DNA from: Pseudomonas putida
Lineage (GTDB): Bacteria > Pseudomonadota > Gammaproteobacteria > Pseudomonadales > Pseudomonadaceae
Assembly: GCF_001941965.1 (NCBI RefSeq)
Contig: NZ_MKZO01000038.1
Location: forward strand, 1-52,012
Direction: 5' to 3'
Length of the DNA stretch: 52,012 nt
Shown piece after piece: positions 15,228 through 24,013 of the stretch. The first letter of the stretch is position 1. The number at the start of each line of letters is the position of its first letter. The position numbers and the translations under genes were made by a program. Under the pieces are notes generated by a model. It worked only from the letters and a program-made list of their open reading frames with translations. It did not search any database and was not told where the DNA came from.

Positions 15228-16769
15228 ATGAAACCCGGAGCATTGAAGTTACTCACCGCCGCCCTGCTGGCCGCCAGCGCCCTGACCAGCGGCATCGCCC
15301 ACGCCGCCGGGGTACTGACCATCGGCTGCCGTGAGGAAACCACCACCTTCGACCCGATCAAGAGTGCCCAGAACCGCGACAGCTGGGTCTTCGCCAACGT
15401 CTACGACGTGCTGGTCCGCGTCGACAACAGCGGCACCCAGTTGGTCCCGGGCCTGGCGGAAAGCTGGAAGGTGTCCGACGACGGCCTGACCTACACCTTC
15501 AAGATGCGCAATGCCAAGTTCTCCGACGGCTCGCCGATCACCGCCGAGGATGCCGCCTTCTCGCTGCTGCGCATCCGCGACAACCCCGGTTCGCTGTGGG
15601 CCGACTCCTACAAGATCATCGACACCGCCAAGGCGGCCGACGCCCACACCCTGGTCGTGACCCTGCACAGCAAGTCGGTGCCGTTCCTAGCCCTGCTCGG
15701 CACCGCCAATATCTCGATCCTGTCGAAGCAGGCGATGGAAAAACTCGGCGAGGAAGAATATGCGCAGAACCCGGTGGTGTCCGGGGCCTTCAAGGTCAAG
15801 GAATGGCTGCGTGGCGACCGCGTGATCCTGGAGAAAAACCCGGCGTTCTGGCAGGCCGACAAGGTCAGCCTGGATGGCGTCGAGTGGATCTCCATCCCGG
15901 ATGACCGCACGCGCATGATGAAGGTCCAGGCCGGCGAGCTGGACTCGGCGATCTTCGTGCCGTTCACCCAGGTGGACGAGTTGCAGAAGGACAAGCAGGT
16001 CACCATCCATATCGACCCGTCGACCCGCGAAGACCATCTGCTGATCAACCACTCCAAGGGCCTGCTGGGCAAACAGGAAGTGCGCGAGGCCATCGACCTG
16101 GCGATCGACAAGAAGGCCCTGGTCAGCACCGTCACCTTCGGCCATGGCGAAGTCGCCTACTCGTACATTCCCAAGGGCGCGCTGTACCACAACGCCGACA
16201 ACCTGCAACGCCCGTATGACCCGGCCAAGGCTCGCGAGCTGCTGAAGAAGGCCGGTGCCGAAGGGCTCAAGGTCAACTATGTAGTCAACGCCGGCAACGA
16301 AGCCGACGAACAGACCGCCGTGCTGGTGCAGAAGCAGCTGGCGGACGTCGGCATCACCGCCAACCTGCAGAAGGTCGACCCGACCCAGAGCTGGCAGATG
16401 CTGGTGGACGGCGACTACGACCTGTCGGTGATGTACTGGACCAACGACGTGCTCGACCCGGACCAGAAGACCACCTTCGTCCTCGGCCATGACGCCAACC
16501 AGAACTACATGACCCGCTACCAGAACGACGAGGTCAAGCAACTGGTGGCTGCGGCGCGGATCGAGACCGACCCGGTCAAGCGCGGGCAGATGTACCAGGA
16601 GTTGCAGAAACTGGCCAAGCACGATGTGAACTGGATCGACCTGTATTACAGCCCGTACATCAACATCTCGCGCAGCAATATCCAGAACTTCCTGCAGAAC
16701 CCGCTGGGGCGCTTCACGCTGGAGGAAACGGTGAAGCTGGCGGATGGGGTCAAGACCGCGCAGAACTGA
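15228..16769 (+). CDS. Periplasmic solute-binding protein of the peptide ABC importer (family 5)
   Basis: The 513-residue family-5 binding protein has a Sec signal peptide (about 1-27, ending SGIAHA-A) and typical landmarks: NVYDVLVRVD, LVPGLAESWKVSDDGLTYTFKMR and FSDGSPITAEDAAFS. Such proteins bind di- and oligopeptides or similar molecules and deliver them to the permeases. The ATG at 15228 follows GGAG by 7 nt, 32 nt after the last ATPase gene. It is the last gene of the operon and is followed by a REP pair. Together with the hydrolases it may supply or sense the ligand of the LuxR solo. Confidence 0.92.
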   Translation: MKPGALKLLTAALLAASALTSGIAHAAGVLTIGCREETTTFDPIKSAQNRDSWVFANVYDVLVRVDNSGTQLVPGLAESWKVSDDGLTYTFKMRNAKFSDGSPITAEDAAFSLLRIRDNPGSLWADSYKIIDTAKAADAHTLVVTLHSKSVPFLALLGTANISILSKQAMEKLGEEEYAQNPVVSGAFKVKEWLRGDRVILEKNPAFWQADKVSLDGVEWISIPDDRTRMMKVQAGELDSAIFVPFTQVDELQKDKQVTIHIDPSTREDHLLINHSKGLLGKQEVREAIDLAIDKKALVSTVTFGHGEVAYSYIPKGALYHNADNLQRPYDPAKARELLKKAGAEGLKVNYVVNAGNEADEQTAVLVQKQLADVGITANLQKVDPTQSWQMLVDGDYDLSVMYWTNDVLDPDQKTTFVLGHDANQNYMTRYQNDEVKQLVAAARIETDPVKRGQMYQELQKLAKHDVNWIDLYYSPYINISRSNIQNFLQNPLGRFTLEETVKLADGVKTAQN

Positions 16770-16784
16770 GTTGTCCTCCAGGCC

Positions 16785-16859
16785 CAATCGCTGGCAAGCC
16801 AGCTCCCGTAGGTTCAGCGGTGCACGCGGTCCCTGTGGGAGCTGGCTTGCCAGCGATTG
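16785..16859. repeat. REP pair (REPIN) after the ABC operon
   Basis: Two inverted copies of a Pseudomonas REP sequence, with the core CTGGCAAGCCAGCTCCC, face each other across a short spacer. The left arm carries a change (CCCGTAGG for CCCACAGG). It probably forms a stable hairpin at the end of the ABC transcript. Confidence 0.88.
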
Positions 16860-16881
16860 AAGCCACCACCGTCCTGAAGAC

Positions 16882-18030
16882 TTACCTCAATCCCATCTGC
16901 CCCCGCAAAAACCCATACAACCCCGTCGCACTCTTGCGATACCCCTCCGCCGTCAGGTGAATCAGATCCCCCCGCGCCAGCCCTTGCGCCTGCCAGCGCT
17001 CGATCGAGCACTCGCCCCCCATGAAGCCCTGCCAATCCCAGAACAGCGCCCCGACCTTCTTCGCCTCCTCCCGCTGACTGGCGACGATCCCCGCCAACGC
17101 CTGCGGCACCCGCGCCGCACAGCCCTGCGCGCCGCGCTGGCGAATCGAGTCCGGCGGCCCGACCAGCACGATCACCGCCCGTGGCAACTGCCGGCGCAGC
17201 TCGCCCAGGGTCTGCGCCAGTTGCTCGCGATACTGCGCCGGGTCGAAGCGCGGATCGAAGGCTTCATTGGTGCCGTAGGCCAGCAGCACCATGTCCGGAC
17301 GCAAGCCCTTCAGGCTGTCCTGCCAGCCCGCCTGCCACTTGTTCATCACCGCCAGTTGCGCGCCGTTGATCCCCAGCGCCGACAAGGTCACCCCGGCATT
17401 CTTCTGCCCCTGGACCCACCAGCCGCCCAGTGCCAGCCCGGCCGGTGTTTCCACCGACAGCTCCAACGGCAGCCGGGCATTGTTCAACAGCGGGCTGAAA
17501 CGCCACTCGCCGCCCGTCGCCGCCAGCATCACCCGGCGATCCGGGTTCTGTTCGTCACGGGCATGCAGGCCACTGTGCTGCTGCGCCTGGTACAGCGCCG
17601 AGACCCGGTAGCGCTGCTCATCCGGCTGACGCGCTTCGATGCGCACACTGGCCTTGTCCACCTGCGGCAAGGCCAGGTAGCCCCCCAACGGGAACTGCTC
17701 GCTCTGCTGGTTGCGCGCCGAGACCAGTTTCCACTGCGACTCGGCCGCCTTGAGCACGACCTGCTCGTAACGCGTGCCTGGCACCGGCATGGCCGAGACC
17801 AGACCGATGCCACCGTCGCCGTAATCCTTCTGGAACAAACGGCGCAACTCACCGCTGAACAGGTCGGCGGCAGTATGCGAATCACCGAACTGGACGATAT
17901 TCACCGGCGCCCGCGCCGCCACGCGCAGCTTGCTTGCGAGCAGGCCCAGGTTGCCATCGCGGCTCAGGGCTGCGGCCGGGCCGCTGGCGAGCAGACCGCC
18001 CAGCAATACGAAAAAAAGCACTCGACGCAT
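16882..18030 (-). CDS. SGNH/GDSL-type hydrolase, secreted
   Basis: The 382-residue protein has an N-terminal signal peptide (about 1-21) and the SGNH blocks: FGDSHTA with Ser51, a central YGTNEAF block, and the C-terminal DLIHLTAEGY with the catalytic Asp/His pair. It is likely a periplasmic acetyl-esterase or acetyltransferase working with the MBOAT protein encoded upstream. Its ATG is separated from the previous stop by 1 nt. The exact glycan is unknown. Confidence 0.82.
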   Translation of the reverse strand: MRRVLFFVLLGGLLASGPAAALSRDGNLGLLASKLRVAARAPVNIVQFGDSHTAADLFSGELRRLFQKDYGDGGIGLVSAMPVPGTRYEQVVLKAAESQWKLVSARNQQSEQFPLGGYLALPQVDKASVRIEARQPDEQRYRVSALYQAQQHSGLHARDEQNPDRRVMLAATGGEWRFSPLLNNARLPLELSVETPAGLALGGWWVQGQKNAGVTLSALGINGAQLAVMNKWQAGWQDSLKGLRPDMVLLAYGTNEAFDPRFDPAQYREQLAQTLGELRRQLPRAVIVLVGPPDSIRQRGAQGCAARVPQALAGIVASQREEAKKVGALFWDWQGFMGGECSIERWQAQGLARGDLIHLTAEGYRKSATGLYGFLRGQMGLR

Positions 18031-18031
18031 C

Positions 18032-19141
18032 TCAATGCCCCGTCACGGTAGGGCCGGGGAAGGCGATCAGCGCCAGCACCTGGTTGGCGATCAGCTTCTG
18101 CCCGGGAATGGTGAAATGGATGCCATCGTCGGCCCGGGTGCGCAGTTGCCCGCCCTGGCCGTTGTGAACGGTAGTGGAAAATTCGTCGCCCTTGTAACCG
18201 AGCACTACGTTGGCCGACACGTAATGCTGGCCATGCCGCTGCGCCTGCTCGCGGTACAGCCCGCTGAGATAGGCCATGGCGGTGGACAACCGCGCCTGCT
18301 GCATGTTCGGCGGCCCGACCCAGATCACTTGCACGCCGCGGACATGGGCCTGGTCGAGAATCGCATCGATGCGCTGGCGATAGCTCAGCTCCCAGGCCGG
18401 GGTGCGGAAACGCAGGAACGGCTTGCCCTTGCCCTGGGGCATGTCCCACGGGTCGTTGGGGCCGAGGAAGATCACCATCAGGCGAATGCGCGGACGCTCG
18501 CCCAGGGTCTTCGCCACCGTCTGCGGCCAGTTGAAAAAGCCCGGGTAGGCCAGCCCGGTGCTCTGCCGGCTGAGGTTGATGCTGCGAATGCCGTAGCGCT
18601 TGAGCAGGGTATTGGACAGGTGCGGCGCCACGCCCTGCATCATCGAATCGCCGACCAGGAAGACTTCGTCGCCGCTGTTCAGGGTGACCCGCGGCGACAC
18701 CGGGATAGCCGGCAGCACCGGCGCCGGCCTGGCCACCGCAACCGCCGTGGGCGCCGGTGGCTGCCTGGCGGGTGCAGGTTTGGCCGGCGCAGCATCGAGT
18801 GTCACCGTCACCACCGGGATATTCGGCGGCAGCTCCACCACCGCAGGGGGCGGCGCAGGCTCAGGCTCGGCAGCGGCCACGATCGGCTGCCCGTCGAGGC
18901 TGTCGAAGAAGCGCTCACGGGCATCCACCAGGGCCTGATTGAGGTGTCCACCCAGGCGCCACCCGGTACTTTCGCCCAGCAACGGCAGTTCGCACGTCTG
19001 GTGATAGCGCTGCTGGCAATACAGGCTCAGGGATTGCTGGTTGAGCCAGCCCAGCAACACCGCGCAGAACAGCAGCGCGTAGAGCACCCGCAATGCTCCG
19101 AGTTGCGTGCGCAGCAACTGGCGATTGTCAGAAACCGGCAT
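18032..19141 (-). CDS. Membrane-anchored SGNH-fold protein (DUF459-like)
   Basis: From ATG 19141 the product has 369 residues: a short cytoplasmic start, one transmembrane helix (about 17-35, LYALLFCAVLLGWL), a proline/alanine-rich linker (about 90-150), and a periplasmic SGNH domain with VGDSMMQG, FLGPNDPWDM and a final DGIHFT block. This start gives a 14-nt overlap with the MBOAT gene; an in-frame ATG at 19174 would give a larger overlap. It resembles the second SGNH partner of AlgI-type O-acetylation systems. Confidence 0.82.
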   Translation of the reverse strand: MPVSDNRQLLRTQLGALRVLYALLFCAVLLGWLNQQSLSLYCQQRYHQTCELPLLGESTGWRLGGHLNQALVDARERFFDSLDGQPIVAAAEPEPAPPPAVVELPPNIPVVTVTLDAAPAKPAPARQPPAPTAVAVARPAPVLPAIPVSPRVTLNSGDEVFLVGDSMMQGVAPHLSNTLLKRYGIRSINLSRQSTGLAYPGFFNWPQTVAKTLGERPRIRLMVIFLGPNDPWDMPQGKGKPFLRFRTPAWELSYRQRIDAILDQAHVRGVQVIWVGPPNMQQARLSTAMAYLSGLYREQAQRHGQHYVSANVVLGYKGDEFSTTVHNGQGGQLRTRADDGIHFTIPGQKLIANQVLALIAFPGPTVTGH

Positions 19142-20519
19142 AGATGAACCCCGGCACACCGGACGGCGCGGCAAAGATCACCACCGCCAGGAACAGCGCG
19201 AACGGCAGCGGGTAGAACTGCCACGGCAAGCGGGTGGTCGCCGCGAAGCCCCCGCGCAACAGCGCCACGCTCTTCGGATAAATCCCCAGCGCAACGACGC
19301 ACGCCAGCAACAGCACACCACTGTCGCCGAACAGATCGGCGGCCGACAGCCCGCCCAGCATGTCCAGCGCGCCCTCCAGGCTGGTGCTGCGGAAGAAGAT
19401 CCAGGCGAAGGCCACATAATGGAAGGTCAGCACCCGGCCCAGCCACGCACTGCCCGACCAGCCCAGCCGCGCATACAGCTTGTACAGCGCCAGCCCGAGC
19501 CCGTGCAGCGCGCCCCAGATCAGGAAATTCACGCTCGCCCCGTGCCACAGCCCGGACACCAGCATCGCCACGAACATGGACAGCGTCGCCAGCCAGGCGC
19601 CATGACGGTTACCACCCAGCGGGATATACACGTAGTCGCGGATGAAGGTGGACAGGCTGATATGCCAGCGGCTCCAGAACTCCCGCAGGTTGCGCGCGAC
19701 ATAGGGCACATCGAAGTTCGGCGGCAGGCGAAAGCCCAGCAACAGGGCGATGCCGGTGACCAGGTGGGTGTAGCCGCTGAAGTTGAAATAGATCTGCAGG
19801 CTGTAGCCGTATACCGCGAGAAGGATCTGCGCCGGGCTGAAGTTGCCCGGCGTCTCGAACACCGGATCGACCCAGGCGCCGCCCAGCCAGCCGCTGAGCA
19901 GGAACACCTTGACCAGCGCAAGCCCGATCAGGCCCAGCGCCCGCTGCGGTTCCAGCACCTGGCGCAGGCGCGTGGTGCGGATCTGCGGCAGCATCTCCCC
20001 GGCACGATTGACCGGGCCGGCAACCAGGCTGGGGAAGAACGCCAGGTACAGGGCCAGGTCCAGCGGCGGTACCGGGTCCAGCTCGCGGCGGTTGATCGAC
20101 ACCACGTAGCTGACCGAGTGGAAGGCGTAGAAGGAAAAACCGATCGGCACCAGCAGTTGCAGGACCGGCAACGATAGCTTCAGCCCGAGCCCCGCCAGCG
20201 CCGCCTGGGCAGCGGCGACGAACAGTTCCTGGTACTTGAACAGGTAGAAACCGCCCAGCACCAGCGCCAGCAGGGCCAGGTTGGCGAACCAGCGCCCTGG
20301 CCAGCGTGCCGCCAGCAGGCCGAGCAGGTACACCAGCAGGGTGTAGCCGAACAGCACGTACAGGGCGAAGGGGCTGAAGCTCGCCACCAGCCCGTAGCTG
20401 CCTGCCAGCAACAGGGTGTTCTGCAGCCGGGTGCTCCAGCACAGGCTCCAGTACAGGACGAAGAAGAGGATGAAGCACAGGCCGGATTCGATGGAAAGAA
20501 GGCTCACAACCGGGTCCAT
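19128..20519 (-). CDS. MBOAT-family O-acyltransferase (AlgI/DltB-like)
   Basis: A 463-residue polytopic membrane protein of the MBOAT superfamily with the conserved histidine in SGLWHGA (His326) and the upstream block FWSRWHISLSTFIRDYVYIPLGG. These proteins move acetyl or similar groups from the cytoplasm across the inner membrane to glycans. It heads a three-gene operon with two SGNH proteins, the layout of exopolysaccharide or cell-wall O-acetylation systems. There are no alginate or cellulose genes alongside, so the acceptor is not shown by context. Confidence 0.9.
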   Translation of the reverse strand: MDPVVSLLSIESGLCFILFFVLYWSLCWSTRLQNTLLLAGSYGLVASFSPFALYVLFGYTLLVYLLGLLAARWPGRWFANLALLALVLGGFYLFKYQELFVAAAQAALAGLGLKLSLPVLQLLVPIGFSFYAFHSVSYVVSINRRELDPVPPLDLALYLAFFPSLVAGPVNRAGEMLPQIRTTRLRQVLEPQRALGLIGLALVKVFLLSGWLGGAWVDPVFETPGNFSPAQILLAVYGYSLQIYFNFSGYTHLVTGIALLLGFRLPPNFDVPYVARNLREFWSRWHISLSTFIRDYVYIPLGGNRHGAWLATLSMFVAMLVSGLWHGASVNFLIWGALHGLGLALYKLYARLGWSGSAWLGRVLTFHYVAFAWIFFRSTSLEGALDMLGGLSAADLFGDSGVLLLACVVALGIYPKSVALLRGGFAATTRLPWQFYPLPFALFLAVVIFAAPSGVPGFIYAGF

Positions 20520-20567
20520 GGATGAGACGTGAGGAAAGGAATGCCCCCGGACGCTGAGCGGGCGAGA

Positions 20568-20586
20568 TTATGGCAGAGCGCCATAA
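20568..20586. repeat. Inverted repeat between the MBOAT and xseB genes
   Basis: TTATGGC and GCCATAA form a perfect 7-bp inverted repeat with a 5-nt spacer in the divergent region 20520-20698. It could be an operator or a promoter-associated hairpin. Confidence 0.35.
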
Positions 20587-20698
20587 CTGCTCACAACGCG
20601 GGCACGGGAATGCGACCGAAGAAACCGCCGCTGATTTGCCCCGGGTGCCCTGCTCTGCTAGTGTCGCGCCGTTCCGAACCGCCACCGAGACAGACGCC

Positions 20699-20941
20699 AT
20701 GGCCCGAAAAAAAGCCGCCATCGATTTCGAGCAATCCCTCGCTGACCTGCAAGCCCTGGTCGAGCGCCTGGAGAACGGCGAGCTGTCGCTGGAAGACTCG
20801 CTGACCGCCTTCGAGCAAGGTATCCGCCTGACCCGCGACTGCCAGGGCGCCCTGACCCAGGCCGAGCAGAAGGTGCAGATCCTCCTGGAGCGCGACGGCG
20901 AACTGGCCGCCGAGCCCTTCGACGCGGAACAGGCCGAATGA
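20699..20941 (+). CDS. xseB: Exodeoxyribonuclease VII small subunit
   Basis: The 80-residue helical protein reads ARKKAAIDFEQSLADLQALV with the typical LEDSLTAFEQGIRL motif. It binds several-fold to XseA, which degrades single-stranded DNA to oligonucleotides. ATG 20699 matches the family start. It overlaps ispA by 4 nt (ATGA), the usual xseB-ispA-dxs order. Confidence 0.95.
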   Translation: MARKKAAIDFEQSLADLQALVERLENGELSLEDSLTAFEQGIRLTRDCQGALTQAEQKVQILLERDGELAAEPFDAEQAE

Positions 20942-21825
20942 TCCGCGCCTACCAGACCGCTTGCCAGGCCCGGGTCGACGCCGCGCTGGAGCCGCTGTTC
21001 CAGGCTCCCTCGGTGGAACTCACCCGGCTTTACGAGGCCATGCGCTACAGCGTGATGAACGGCGGCAAGCGCGTCCGTCCGCTGCTCGCCTATGCCGCCT
21101 GCGAAGCCCTCGGCGGCGCGGCCGAACAGGCCAATGGCGCGGCCTGCGCGGTGGAGCTGATCCACGCCTATTCCCTGGTGCATGACGACCTGCCGGCGAT
21201 GGACGACGACGACCTGCGTCGCGGCCAGCCGACCACCCACAAGGCCTTCGACGAAGCCTGCGCGATCCTCGCCGGCGACGGCTTGCAGAGCCTGGCCTTC
21301 AGCGCCCTGCTCGACCCGTCCCTGAGCCGGCAGAGCGACGCCACGCGCCTGGCCATGGTGCAGACCCTGGCCAAGGCTGCTGGCCCCGCCGGCATGGTCG
21401 GCGGCCAGGCCATCGACCTGGGTTCGGTGGGCCTCAAGCTGGACCAGACCGCCCTTGAATTCATGCACCGGCACAAGACCGGCGCGCTGATCGAAGCCAG
21501 CGTGCGCCTTGGCGCCCTGGCCAGCGAACGCGCTGGCGAAGCCGAACTCAAGGCCCTGCAACAGTACGCGCAGGCCATCGGCCTGGCGTTCCAGGTGCAG
21601 GACGACATCCTCGACGTGGAAAGCGATACCGAGACCCTGGGCAAGCGCCAGGGCGCCGATATTGCCCGCGACAAGCCGACCTACCCGGCGCTGCTCGGGC
21701 TGGAAGCGGCCAAGGCCTATGCCCTGGAGTTGCGCGACCAGGCGATCGAGGCCGTGCGGCCGTTTGACGCAGCCGCCGAACCGCTGCGGGCGCTGGCTCG
21801 CTACATCGTCGAACGCCGCAACTAA
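20938..21825 (+). CDS. ispA: Farnesyl diphosphate synthase (geranyltranstransferase)
   Basis: The 295-residue prenyltransferase condenses isopentenyl diphosphate with dimethylallyl and geranyl diphosphate to form farnesyl diphosphate. It has the first aspartate-rich motif DDLPAMD (83-89) and the second, DDILD (222-226). Length is normal. It lies in an operon with xseB and feeds ubiquinone and undecaprenyl synthesis. Confidence 0.96.
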   Translation: MIRAYQTACQARVDAALEPLFQAPSVELTRLYEAMRYSVMNGGKRVRPLLAYAACEALGGAAEQANGAACAVELIHAYSLVHDDLPAMDDDDLRRGQPTTHKAFDEACAILAGDGLQSLAFSALLDPSLSRQSDATRLAMVQTLAKAAGPAGMVGGQAIDLGSVGLKLDQTALEFMHRHKTGALIEASVRLGALASERAGEAELKALQQYAQAIGLAFQVQDDILDVESDTETLGKRQGADIARDKPTYPALLGLEAAKAYALELRDQAIEAVRPFDAAAEPLRALARYIVERRN

Positions 21826-21830
21826 GCGGC

Positions 21831-21930
21831 GGCCCCGATCGCTGCGGTGCGGCGGTCCGACAAGCCAGCTCCCACAGGTCCGGCGGTGCATGCGGTCCCT
21901 GTGGGAGCTGGCTTGCCAGCGATGAGGCCC
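21831..21930. repeat. REP pair between ispA and dxs, one arm interrupted
   Basis: The right arm (about 21896-21930) is an intact REP. The left arm starts GGCCCCGATCGCTG and resumes at CAAGCCAGCTCCCACAGG, with about 15 extra bases in between, so the hairpin is imperfect compared with the other five copies. Confidence 0.82.
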
Positions 21931-22009
21931 TCACGGTCACCCACAAAATGTGCAGTCTCTCCCCAATGGGGTAAACTGCCGCGTCTTCAAACCTATAACG
22001 ACTCGCCTG

Positions 22010-23908
22010 ATGCCCACGACGTTTCAAGAGATCCCCCGCGAACGCCCGGTCACGCCGCTCCTGGACCGTGCCGCCACGCCCGCCGGCCTGCGGCGTCTGG
22101 CCGAAGCCGACCTGGAGAACCTGGCTGACGAACTGCGCCAGGAACTGCTCTACAGCGTCGGCCAGACCGGCGGCCACTTCGGTGCCGGCCTGGGCGTCAT
22201 CGAGCTGACCATCGCCCTGCACTACGTCTTCGACACCCCCGACGACCGTCTGGTGTGGGACGTCGGGCACCAGGCCTATCCGCACAAGATCCTCACCGGT
22301 CGCCGCGAGCGCATGAACACCCTGCGCCAGAAAGACGGCCTGGCCGCCTTCCCGCGGCGCAGCGAGAGCGAATACGACACCTTCGGCGTCGGCCACTCCA
22401 GCACCTCGATCAGCGCCGCCCTGGGCATGGCCATCGCCGCCCGCCTGCGCAACGAGGCGCGCAAGTCCATCGCGGTAATCGGCGACGGCGCCCTGACCGC
22501 CGGCATGGCCTTCGAGGCGTTGAACCACGCCCAGGAAGTCAACGCCGACATGCTGGTGATCCTCAACGACAACGACATGTCGATCTCGCGCAACGTCGGC
22601 GGGCTGTCCAACTACCTGGCCAAGATCCTCTCCAGCCGCACCTACGCGAGCATGCGCGAGGGCAGCAAGAAGGTCCTCTCGCGCCTGCCCGGTGCCTGGG
22701 AAATCGCCCGCCGCACCGAGGAATACGCCAAGGGCATGCTGGTCCCCGGCACCCTGTTCGAAGAGCTGGGCTGGAACTACATCGGCCCCATCGACGGCCA
22801 CGACCTGCCGACCCTGATCGCCACCCTGCGCAACATGCGCGACCTCAAGGGCCCGCAGTTCCTGCATGTGGTGACCAAGAAGGGCAAGGGCTTCGCCCCG
22901 GCCGAAGTCGACCCGATCGGCTACCACGCGATCACCAAGCTGGAACCGCTCGACGCACCGGCCGCCGCCCCCAAGAAAGCCGGCGGACCGAAGTACTCCG
23001 CGGTGTTCGGCCAGTGGCTGTGCGACATGGCCGCCGCCGACGAGCGCCTGGTGGGCATCACCCCGGCGATGAAGGAAGGCTCCGACCTGGTGGCCTTCAG
23101 CGAACGTTATCCACAGCGCTACTTCGACGTGGCGATCGCCGAACAGCATGCGGTGACCCTGGCCGCGGGCATGGCCTGCGAAGGTTCCAAGCCGGTGGTG
23201 GCGATCTACTCGACCTTCCTCCAGCGCGCCTACGACCAGTTGATCCATGACGTCGCGGTGCAGAACCTCGACGTACTGTTCGCCATCGACCGCGCCGGCC
23301 TGGTGGGCGAAGACGGCCCGACCCACGCCGGCAGCTTCGACCTGTCGTACCTGCGCTGCATCCCCGGCATGCTGGTGATGACCCCGAGCGACGAGAACGA
23401 ACTGCGCCGCATGCTCAGCACCGGCCACCTGTACGACGGCCCGGCCGCCGTGCGCTACCCGCGTGGCAGCGGCCCGAACGCGCCCATCGAGGACAGCCTG
23501 GAACCGCTGGAAATCGGTAAAGGTGTTGTTCGCCGCCAGGGCAGCAAGGTCGCCCTGCTGGTGTTCGGCGTGCAACTGGCCGAAGCGCTGAAAGTGGCCG
23601 GGACGCTGGACGCGACCGTGGTCGACATGCGCTTCGTCAAGCCGCTGGACGAGGCGCTGGTGCTGGAGCTGGCGGGCAGCCACGAGCTGCTGGTGACTAT
23701 CGAAGAGAACGCCATCATGGGCGGCGCCGGTGCGGCGGTGGGTGAGTTCCTGGCTCGCAAAGCCGTGCTCAAGCCCTTGCTGCACCTGGGCTTGCCGGAC
23801 GTTTATGTCGAGCACGCCAAGCCGGCGCAGATGCTGGCCGAGTGCGGGCTGGATGCTGCGGGGATCGAGGCTTCGGTGCGCAAGCGCATGGATCTCCTGG
23901 GCCTCTAA
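22010..23908 (+). CDS. dxs: 1-deoxy-D-xylulose-5-phosphate synthase
   Basis: This thiamine-diphosphate enzyme makes 1-deoxy-D-xylulose 5-phosphate from pyruvate and glyceraldehyde 3-phosphate, the first step of the MEP isoprenoid pathway. The 632-residue product shows VWDVGHQAYPHKILTGR, the ThDP motif GDGALTAGMAFEALN...NDND and the transketolase pyrimidine domain with AEQHAVTLAAGMA. ATG 22010 is the family start; upstream in-frame codons run into the REP region. Confidence 0.97.
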   Translation: MPTTFQEIPRERPVTPLLDRAATPAGLRRLAEADLENLADELRQELLYSVGQTGGHFGAGLGVIELTIALHYVFDTPDDRLVWDVGHQAYPHKILTGRRERMNTLRQKDGLAAFPRRSESEYDTFGVGHSSTSISAALGMAIAARLRNEARKSIAVIGDGALTAGMAFEALNHAQEVNADMLVILNDNDMSISRNVGGLSNYLAKILSSRTYASMREGSKKVLSRLPGAWEIARRTEEYAKGMLVPGTLFEELGWNYIGPIDGHDLPTLIATLRNMRDLKGPQFLHVVTKKGKGFAPAEVDPIGYHAITKLEPLDAPAAAPKKAGGPKYSAVFGQWLCDMAAADERLVGITPAMKEGSDLVAFSERYPQRYFDVAIAEQHAVTLAAGMACEGSKPVVAIYSTFLQRAYDQLIHDVAVQNLDVLFAIDRAGLVGEDGPTHAGSFDLSYLRCIPGMLVMTPSDENELRRMLSTGHLYDGPAAVRYPRGSGPNAPIEDSLEPLEIGKGVVRRQGSKVALLVFGVQLAEALKVAGTLDATVVDMRFVKPLDEALVLELAGSHELLVTIEENAIMGGAGAAVGEFLARKAVLKPLLHLGLPDVYVEHAKPAQMLAECGLDAAGIEASVRKRMDLLGL

Positions 23909-23910
23909 GG

Positions 23911-23999
23911 GCCTCATCGCCGGCAAGCCAGCTCCCACAGGTTCAGCACATACCTCAAGACTTGTGCAGAACCTGTGGGAGCTGGCTTGCCAGCGATTG
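23911..23999. repeat. REP pair between dxs and btuB
   Basis: Two inverted REP copies fill almost the whole gap between the dxs stop and the btuB start. The left arm has CGCCGG in place of CGCTGG. No room is left for a cobalamin riboswitch. Confidence 0.88.
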
Positions 24000-24013
24000 C
24001 AATGGACCTATCA

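Noticed and set aside
19609..21891. Open frame of 760 codons on the minus strand
   Set aside because: It spans the MBOAT gene in another frame and xseB and ispA in antisense; the real genes there have clear family motifs.
21548..23938. Open frame of 796 codons on the minus strand
   Set aside because: It is antisense to dxs and ispA with typical shadow composition (His, Gln, Arg, Gly rich).
23909..24013. Cobalamin riboswitch upstream of btuB
   Set aside because: The gap is about 100 bp and filled by a REP pair; no B12-box is seen.
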